Shown here in pieces: positions 58,849 through 64,000 of a stretch of 64,000 nucleotides of DNA. Origin of the DNA: Peristeroidobacter agariperforans (GTDB lineage Bacteria; Pseudomonadota; Gammaproteobacteria; Steroidobacterales; Steroidobacteraceae). The translations under genes were made by a program, and so were the position numbers. Location of the stretch: NCBI RefSeq assembly GCF_004138335.1, contig NZ_RYFW01000002.1:353501-417500 (forward strand). Reading direction: 5' to 3'. The notes beneath the pieces are model-generated. The model was given only the letters and a program-made list of their open reading frames with translations. It was not told the origin of the DNA and made no database searches. Within the stretch, counting starts at the first letter, position 1. Every line of letters starts with the position of its first letter.

Positions 58849-59141
58849 CGATGTTCCCGGTCCGCCGCGCCGCTACGTGTCTCGATCAGATAGGCTGTGA
58901 GAAAGCTGGCGATGGCGGACATCATCCAGAAAAAGAAAAAGCCGACGGTGTAGCCGGCGCGACGGTCCGCCAGCCATGCCGGCGGCGCGACATCATCCAC
59001 GAGCAGCTGCGGGTCGAAACAAGCGAAGAACAACAGCGTGGCAACACACGCCGCAAGGAACGAGGCCCACAGCAGCACACCCAAGTCTTCCAGGAAGTGC
59101 GGCCAGCGGGACGCTGAAGTCGTCTGCTCAGTTTGCGGCAT
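58845..59141 (-). CDS. Small two-span membrane protein between ccoP and ccoG
   Basis: 98 residues from ATG 59141 (a GAGG lies upstream). Two hydrophobic spans: WASFLAACVATLLFFACF and TVGFFFFWMMSAIASFLTAY, with a loop holding PQLLVDDVAPPAW. It overlaps ccoP by 14 bases and ccoG by 4, so it is made with the oxidase. It is too short and has too many helices for a standard CcoH, and no family is recognised. A role in oxidase assembly or stability is inferred from position only. Confidence 0.8.
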   Translation of the reverse strand: MPQTEQTTSASRWPHFLEDLGVLLWASFLAACVATLLFFACFDPQLLVDDVAPPAWLADRRAGYTVGFFFFWMMSAIASFLTAYLIETRSGAADREHR

Positions 59142-60063
59142 GCACCTGCGCCTCGTTGAGGCTGAGCACATAGGCGGCGAGCAGTTTCACTTTGGTGTCG
59201 CCGAGCAGACCCTGGTGCGCGGGCATCTGGTTGTCGCGACCGTTGGTAATGGTCGCTCGCACGGTGTCGAAGTCGCCGCCGTGCAGCCAGATGTTGTCGG
59301 TGAGATTCGGCGCACCCAGCATGGCATTACCCTTCGCGTCTGCGCCATGACAGCCGACGCACAACGTTGCGAACCGTTGTTCGCCGGCCGCCACCCAATC
59401 GGCCGGCGCCTTGCCGCCGCTCAAACTGACGACATAGGAAGCAACTTCGTTGACGCCTTGATCGCCGAGCGCTCCGCCCAGTGCGGGCATCATGCCGTGA
59501 CGGCCTTGCGCAATCGTTTCCAGCAGGCGTTGCTCGTCGCCGCCCCACAGCCAATCCTTGTCCGTGAGGTTGGGAAAGCCTTTGGCGCCACGCGCATCCG
59601 ACCCATGGCAGCCGGCGCAGTTCGCGCTGTACAGATTCTTGGCAGTCGCCATCGCGTTGCCGTTGCCGGCCAGTTCGATGAGCGAACGATCCTGTAACGA
59701 AGCGAGGCGCTCTTCGAAGTTCGCGCGCTGGCGTGCGACCTGTGCTTCGTACTGGCCGACCGAGCTCCATTTCGACGTGCCGGCAAAATTGCCCATGCCC
59801 GGATAGAACGTGAGATAGCCGGCGCCGAAGATCACGGTGATGATGAACAGGCCCAGCCACCAGCGCGGCAGCGGATTGTTCAACTCTTCCAGATCGCCGT
59901 CCCAAACATGGCCGGTCTTGCCCGAGCCTTCCGCGGATTTCTGATCCGATGTGTCCGCTGCCGGCACGCGCGTGCGAGCGGTCCACCACATCAGCCACAG
60001 GCACGCGACGATGTTGATCGCAGTGAAGACGATGATGAAAACACTGGCGGGCTGGCGAATCAT
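59128..60063 (-). CDS. ccoP: cbb3 cytochrome c oxidase subunit III (diheme)
   Basis: 311 residues from ATG 60063; longer readings overlap ccoQ. Two N-terminal membrane helices (FIIVFTAINIVACLWLMWW and WLGLFIITVIFGAGYL), the second followed by FYPGMGNFAG. Two heme c sites, CAGCH and CVGCH, each have a distal Met loop (MMPALGG, QMPAHQG). It receives electrons from soluble cytochrome c. The start overlaps the ccoQ stop (60060-60063). Confidence 0.95.
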   Translation of the reverse strand: MIRQPASVFIIVFTAINIVACLWLMWWTARTRVPAADTSDQKSAEGSGKTGHVWDGDLEELNNPLPRWWLGLFIITVIFGAGYLTFYPGMGNFAGTSKWSSVGQYEAQVARQRANFEERLASLQDRSLIELAGNGNAMATAKNLYSANCAGCHGSDARGAKGFPNLTDKDWLWGGDEQRLLETIAQGRHGMMPALGGALGDQGVNEVASYVVSLSGGKAPADWVAAGEQRFATLCVGCHGADAKGNAMLGAPNLTDNIWLHGGDFDTVRATITNGRDNQMPAHQGLLGDTKVKLLAAYVLSLNEAQVHAAN

Positions 60064-60233
60064 CGCGGCTGTTCCTGAGTCGGGTCGTGGTCTTCGAGCG
60101 GCAGGCGCGCCATGCGGTCGAAGTCGTGCTTGCGGTTCTTGTTCCAGGCCCATGCCCACAAGGTCATGAACGCTAGAAACAGAATCAGCGTCAGCAGGCC
60201 GCGCACCAGGCCCACGTTCAGTTCGATGCTCAT
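60060..60233 (-). CDS. ccoQ: cbb3 oxidase small subunit CcoQ
   Basis: 57 residues. A membrane helix ([20 protein letters not shown]) is followed by a charged tail with [16 protein letters not shown], the recognisable CcoQ/FixQ pattern. It stabilises the ccoNOP complex. Its ATG overlaps the ccoO stop (60230-60233) and its stop overlaps the ccoP start. Confidence 0.93.
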   Translation of the reverse strand: MSIELNVGLVRGLLTLILFLAFMTLWAWAWNKNRKHDFDRMARLPLEDHDPTQEQPR

Positions 60234-60865
60234 TGTTGACCCTTCGCAGAACCATCGGCGGCCTTGGGCTCGCCGTAGAATTTCAAACCTTGCATGTAGG
60301 CGATCAGTGCTTCCATCTCACTGCGGTTACGCACGGCTTCCGGCGCGTCCGCAATTTCCTGTGCCGTGTACGGCACGCCGATCTTCTGCAGCGCCTGCAT
60401 CTTCGCTTGGGTCGCCGCGGGATCGATCGTGCGCTCGGCGAGCCACGGAAAGCCCGGCATGTTCGATTCGGGCACCACGTCGCGAGGATTCATCAGATGG
60501 ATACGATGCCACTCATCGGTGTAGCGACCGCCGACGCGCGCGAGATCCGGGCCGGTGCGCTTGGAGCCGAACTGGAACGGGTGGTCGTAAACCGCTTCAC
60601 CGGCAATCGAGTAATGGCCGTAGCGCTCGGTCTCGGCCGGCAACGGCCGAACCATCTGCGAATGACAGTTGTAACAACCTTCGCGCACGTACACATCGCG
60701 TCCTTCCAGCGCGAGCGCGGAGTAGGGCTTGATGCCGGGCGAGGGCTCCACCACCGAGCTTTGCATGTAGAGCGGCGCGATCTCCACCAGGCCGCCGATG
60801 CTGATCACCACCGCGATCAGCGCGCCCATCCAGGCAATCTTCTTTTCGAGGATTTCGTGTTTCAT
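60230..60865 (-). CDS. ccoO: cbb3 cytochrome c oxidase subunit II (monoheme)
   Basis: About 211 residues. The start is ATG 60865, giving MKHEILEKK as in other CcoO proteins; TTG 60877 would overlap the ccoN stop. One membrane helix, then the heme c site [14 protein letters not shown] and the conserved [14 protein letters not shown]. The distal Met is likely in [10 protein letters not shown]. Confidence 0.94.
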   Translation of the reverse strand: MKHEILEKKIAWMGALIAVVISIGGLVEIAPLYMQSSVVEPSPGIKPYSALALEGRDVYVREGCYNCHSQMVRPLPAETERYGHYSIAGEAVYDHPFQFGSKRTGPDLARVGGRYTDEWHRIHLMNPRDVVPESNMPGFPWLAERTIDPAATQAKMQALQKIGVPYTAQEIADAPEAVRNRSEMEALIAYMQGLKFYGEPKAADGSAKGQQ

Positions 60866-60873
60866 GATGACGA

Positions 60874-62346
60874 TCAATGACTGGTGGCGGGAGCGAGCAC
60901 GGGCACGTCGACCGGCTGGGTGTCACGCACGGTGCGCCACACGTTGTAAGCCATGATCACCATGCCGCTCAGGAACATCAGGCCGCCGAGCAGTCGGATG
61001 CCGTAGTACGGATACGTTGCTTTGAGCGATTCGACGAACGTATAGGTCAGCGTGCCGTCGCTGTTCACCGCGCGCCACATCAGGCCCTGCATTACGCCGG
61101 CAATCCACATCGATGTGACGTACAGCACGATGCCAATGGTGGCCACCCAGAAGTGCGCGTCCATGAGCTTGACGCTCCACATCTGCTGCTTGCCGAACAC
61201 TCGCGGGATCATTTGATACATCGCGGCGATGGTGATGAAGGCGACCCAGCCGAGCGCGCCCGCGTGCACGTGACCGATGGTCCAATCGGTGTAGTGCGAC
61301 AGCGCGTTCACCGTCTTGATGGACATGAGCGGGCCTTCGAACGTCGCCATGCCGTAGAAGGACAGCGACACGACCAGGAACTTCAGGATGGGATCGGTGC
61401 GCAGCCGGTGCCATACGCCCGACATGGTCATCAGGCCGTTGATCATGCCGCCCCACGACGGCGCCAGCAGGATCAGCGAGAACACCATGCCCAAGGACTG
61501 CGCCCAGTCGGGCAGAGAGGTGTAGTGCAGGTGATGCGGACCCGCCCACATGTAGATGGAGATCAGCGCCCAGAAGTGCACGATGGACAGCCGATAGGAA
61601 TAAATCGGCTTGCCGGCCTGCTTGGGCACGACGTAGTACATCATGCCGAGGAAGCCGGCAGTCAGGAAGAAGCCCACCGCGTTATGGCCGTACCACCACT
61701 GCACCATGGCGTCGACGACGCCGGAATAGATCACGTATGACTTGGTCGGCGAGACCGGGATGGCGAGGTTGTTGACGATGTGCAGGACCGCGATGGTGAT
61801 GATGTACGAGGCGAAGAACCAATTCGCCACGTAGATGTGTTTCACCTTGCGTTTGACGATAGTGCCGAAGAACACCACGCCGTATGCGATCCACACTGCG
61901 GCGATCAGCAGATCGATCGGCCATTCGAGCTCGGCGTATTCCTTGCTCTGAGTCATGCCCAGCGGCAGCGTGATGGCGGCGGCCACGATCACCACCTGCC
62001 AGCCCCAGAACGTGAACGCGGCGAGACGATCGGAGAACAAGCGTGCGTGACAGGTCCGCTGCACGACGTAATAAGAAGTCGCGAACAGGGCGCAGCCTGC
62101 GAACGCGAAGATCACTGCATTCGTGTGTAGAGGGCGCAGACGACTATACGTGAGCCAGGGAATGTCGAAGTTCAGCGCCGGCCACAACAGCTGCGCGGCG
62201 ATGAACGCACCAACCGCCATGCCGACGATGCCCCAGACGACAGTCATGATCGCGAACTGGCGAACGACTTTGTCGTTGTACGTGGCGCGCGCCTCGGTGC
62301 CGGCGTATGGAAGCGCGGCGCTGGCGGGCAAAACATTGGCGGACAT
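60874..62346 (-). CDS. ccoN: cbb3 cytochrome c oxidase subunit I
   Basis: 490 residues, twelve membrane spans. Heme and copper ligands are visible: His in [10 protein letters not shown], the CuB His in [10 protein letters not shown], the His pair in [10 protein letters not shown], and the heme His pair in [10 protein letters not shown]. It is the catalytic subunit that reduces O2 to water. AGAGG seven bases before the ATG. First gene of the ccoNOQP operon; no clear FNR/ANR box was found in the 230 bases upstream. Confidence 0.96.
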   Translation of the reverse strand: MSANVLPASAALPYAGTEARATYNDKVVRQFAIMTVVWGIVGMAVGAFIAAQLLWPALNFDIPWLTYSRLRPLHTNAVIFAFAGCALFATSYYVVQRTCHARLFSDRLAAFTFWGWQVVIVAAAITLPLGMTQSKEYAELEWPIDLLIAAVWIAYGVVFFGTIVKRKVKHIYVANWFFASYIITIAVLHIVNNLAIPVSPTKSYVIYSGVVDAMVQWWYGHNAVGFFLTAGFLGMMYYVVPKQAGKPIYSYRLSIVHFWALISIYMWAGPHHLHYTSLPDWAQSLGMVFSLILLAPSWGGMINGLMTMSGVWHRLRTDPILKFLVVSLSFYGMATFEGPLMSIKTVNALSHYTDWTIGHVHAGALGWVAFITIAAMYQMIPRVFGKQQMWSVKLMDAHFWVATIGIVLYVTSMWIAGVMQGLMWRAVNSDGTLTYTFVESLKATYPYYGIRLLGGLMFLSGMVIMAYNVWRTVRDTQPVDVPVLAPATSH

Positions 62347-62526
62347 CTAAAGCCTCTTAGAGAGTTTCAATCGGCGCAGCAAAGGTACCGCGCAGCGCCT
62401 TTTTTCTAATTACGGAGAGCCCGAGAGAGACTGCGCACCACCCCTGAGTGGTAACGCTGAGTGCGGCCCGAGATGTCGACTGCGTCTCGCTTTCGACGCG
62501 GTGGCTGCGTCGCTGACGATCACGCC

Positions 62527-62543
62527 CTTCGCATCACGCGAAG
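62527..62543 (-). terminator. Hairpin downstream of hemN
   Basis: A 6-bp stem (CTTCGC and GCGAAG, loop of 5 bases) 34 bases beyond the hemN stop. There is no T run, so termination is uncertain; without it hemN would read into the cco operon. Confidence 0.35.
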
Positions 62544-62576
62544 ACGGCGCGAATGTTCAGGGTTTGCCTGATGCGA

Positions 62577-63950
62577 TCAGATGACCTTGGAGAACTGCGT
62601 GCCGGCTGCGCGCGGCAGATAAGCATCGAACACCATCGCGATGGTTCTCAGCAGCGAACGGCCTCGTTCGGTGACGTGGATGGCGTCGGCGTCGCTGGTT
62701 ATCAGTCCGTCGCCCGCCAATGCGTTCAGCGCGACCAGCTCATTGGCAAAGTAGGTGCTGAACTCGAGCGCATAGCGACTTTCGATCTCGCGCATGCAAA
62801 GCTCGCCCTTGCACATGAGCCGCTGAATGACTTCACGACGCAATACATCGTCCATGCTGAGCATGATCCCGCGGTCCACCGGCAGCCGCCCTTGGTCGAG
62901 TGCCGCGTAGTAGCCGGACAAGTCCTTACGGTTTTGGGAGTAAGAGTTGCCCACCGCACCGATGGCGCTCACGCCCAAGCCGATCAGGTCGCAGTCGCCG
63001 TGCGTCGAATAGCCCTGGAAGTTGCGATGCAGGCTGCCGTCGCGCATCGCGCGGGCCAGATCGTCATCGGGCAGGGCGAAATGATCCATGCCGATATACA
63101 CATATCCGGCTTCGGTGAGTCGTTCGACGGTGAGTGCGAGCAGCTGCAGGCGTGTTTCCGCATCGGGCAGCTGGTCGGCTCGTATGGCTCGCTGTGCTTT
63201 GAAGAGACGGGGCATGTGCGCGTAACCGTAGGCCGCGATGCGGTCGGGGCGCATCCGGACGACTGTGTCGAGCGTCGCGCCAAAACTTGCGACGGTTTGT
63301 AGCGGCAAGCCGTAGATGAGATCGAAGCTCACGGAGCGATATTTCAGCTCGCGGGCTTGCACCACACATTCCGCGATGTGCTCGGCGCTCTGCAGCCGAT
63401 TTACCGCTCGTTGCACCCGTGGATCGAAATCCTGAACGCCGAGGCTGAGCCGGTTGAAGCCGAGCTTCGCCAGCTCCGTCAGCGTGGTCGCTTGGAGCGT
63501 GCGCGGATCGATCTCGATGGAAAATTCCCGCTGCTCGGAGCGGTCGATACTGAAGTGCCTGCCCAATTGCTCGAACAGTGCACCGAGTTGCCCCAGGGTC
63601 AGATAAGTCGGCGTGCCGCCGCCGAAGTGCAGCTGCCTGACATTGCGCCGCCGTTCGAACAGGGCGCTCTGCAATTCGATCTCACGCTGCAAACGTTGCA
63701 GATACTGCTCGGCGTGCACCGGATCCCTGGTGATGATCTTGTTACAGCCGCAGTAGAAGCAAGGCTTCGCACAAAACGGCACGTGCACATATATCGACAG
63801 GGGCGGCGGCGAGCCGGCGTTACTCAATAAGGCGGCGCGACGGTAGCTTTGCTCGTCGAAACCGGGATGAAACTGAACTGCCGTCGGGTAGGACGTGTAG
63901 CGAGGTCCATGGCAGTCATAGCGACGGATCAATGTGGCGTCGAGTTTCAT
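62577..63950 (-). CDS. hemN: Oxygen-independent coproporphyrinogen III oxidase
   Basis: 457 residues, the standard HemN length. The radical-SAM cluster motif is CAKPCFYCGC, with the following GGGTPTYL (SAM binding) and RLSLGVQDFDPRVQ. The C-terminal half keeps YIGMDHFALPDDDLA and FQGYSTHGDCDL. It decarboxylates coproporphyrinogen III to protoporphyrinogen IX without oxygen. Placement beside the cbb3 operon fits heme supply in low oxygen. AAGG precedes the ATG; 50 bases remain before the window edge. Confidence 0.95.
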   Translation of the reverse strand: MKLDATLIRRYDCHGPRYTSYPTAVQFHPGFDEQSYRRAALLSNAGSPPPLSIYVHVPFCAKPCFYCGCNKIITRDPVHAEQYLQRLQREIELQSALFERRRNVRQLHFGGGTPTYLTLGQLGALFEQLGRHFSIDRSEQREFSIEIDPRTLQATTLTELAKLGFNRLSLGVQDFDPRVQRAVNRLQSAEHIAECVVQARELKYRSVSFDLIYGLPLQTVASFGATLDTVVRMRPDRIAAYGYAHMPRLFKAQRAIRADQLPDAETRLQLLALTVERLTEAGYVYIGMDHFALPDDDLARAMRDGSLHRNFQGYSTHGDCDLIGLGVSAIGAVGNSYSQNRKDLSGYYAALDQGRLPVDRGIMLSMDDVLRREVIQRLMCKGELCMREIESRYALEFSTYFANELVALNALAGDGLITSDADAIHVTERGRSLLRTIAMVFDAYLPRAAGTQFSKVI

Positions 63951-64000
63951 TCGCGGCCTTGTGGCGGAGGAGCCTGGACGGACCGAAGCGGCCCGGCCTA

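Noticed and set aside
62370-62400. Plus-strand GGCGC...GCGCC followed by TTTTTT upstream of ccoN
   Set aside because: It looks like a terminator on the plus strand, but no plus-strand gene precedes it; the stem is only 5 bp.
62568-62580. FNR/ANR-like palindrome CTGAT-GCG-ATCAG near ccoN
   Set aside because: The spacer is 3 bases instead of 4, the outer bases differ from TTGAT/ATCAA, and it lies at the end of hemN, 222 bases from the ccoN start.

Overview
The window is GC-rich, densely packed bacterial chromosome. The cbb3 oxidase operon, the biotin genes, the methylcitrate genes, a FixJ-type regulator and a putative FliA (sigma28) promoter all point to a motile, aerobic to microaerobic proteobacterium. 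A gammaproteobacterium of the Steroidobacteraceae/Nevskiales type is my best guess; that is inference, since no rRNA or other taxonomic marker is present. No tRNA, rRNA, insertion sequence, prophage or CRISPR array was seen.

Layout. 1-7.04 kb: two overlapping membrane sensor genes on the minus strand (the first cut by the window edge), facing a plus-strand row of a response regulator with a degenerate GGDEF, a response regulator-diguanylate cyclase, a stand-alone receiver and an HPt protein. 7.04-13.2 kb: TetR regulator diverging from icmF (fused B12-dependent acyl-CoA mutase) and an acyl-CoA dehydrogenase. 13.4-19.3 kb: ornithine cyclodeaminase-like gene, bioA-bioF-bioD, a phosphoribosyltransferase and an M20 hydrolase. 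19.5-23.5 kb: small lipoprotein, sulfate-binding protein, MscS channel and a Cys-rich flavodoxin-like protein. 23.6-30.6 kb: PaaG-like isomerase, the F420 genes cofE-cofD, a 2Fe-2S ferredoxin, its FAD reductase, then prpC-prpD. 30.7-36 kb: unknown membrane protein, frameshifted VOC lipoprotein, a 51-residue lipoprotein, S1/P1 nuclease, GDPD and a DUF3562-like protein. 36-52.2 kb: signalling island with an MCP, five histidine kinases or hybrids, a CheR, a GGDEF-EAL protein and a FixJ-type regulator. 52.4-54.1 kb: SulP transporter. 54.1-64 kb, minus strand: hemN, then ccoN-O-Q-P, a small membrane protein, ccoG-I-S and a SafE-like gene, almost all joined by overlaps of a few bases.

How the genes work together. 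The icmF/acyl-CoA dehydrogenase/prpCD/isomerase set suggests catabolism of branched or odd-chain acyl-CoAs to propionyl-CoA. cofD and cofE attach the phospho-linker and the glutamate tail in coenzyme F420 synthesis; the deazaflavin and guanylyltransferase steps are not in the window. The ferredoxin/reductase pair could feed a monooxygenase encoded elsewhere. The signalling genes converge on c-di-GMP turnover and chemoreceptor methylation. The cco/hemN block builds a high-affinity terminal oxidase and supplies heme when oxygen is scarce.
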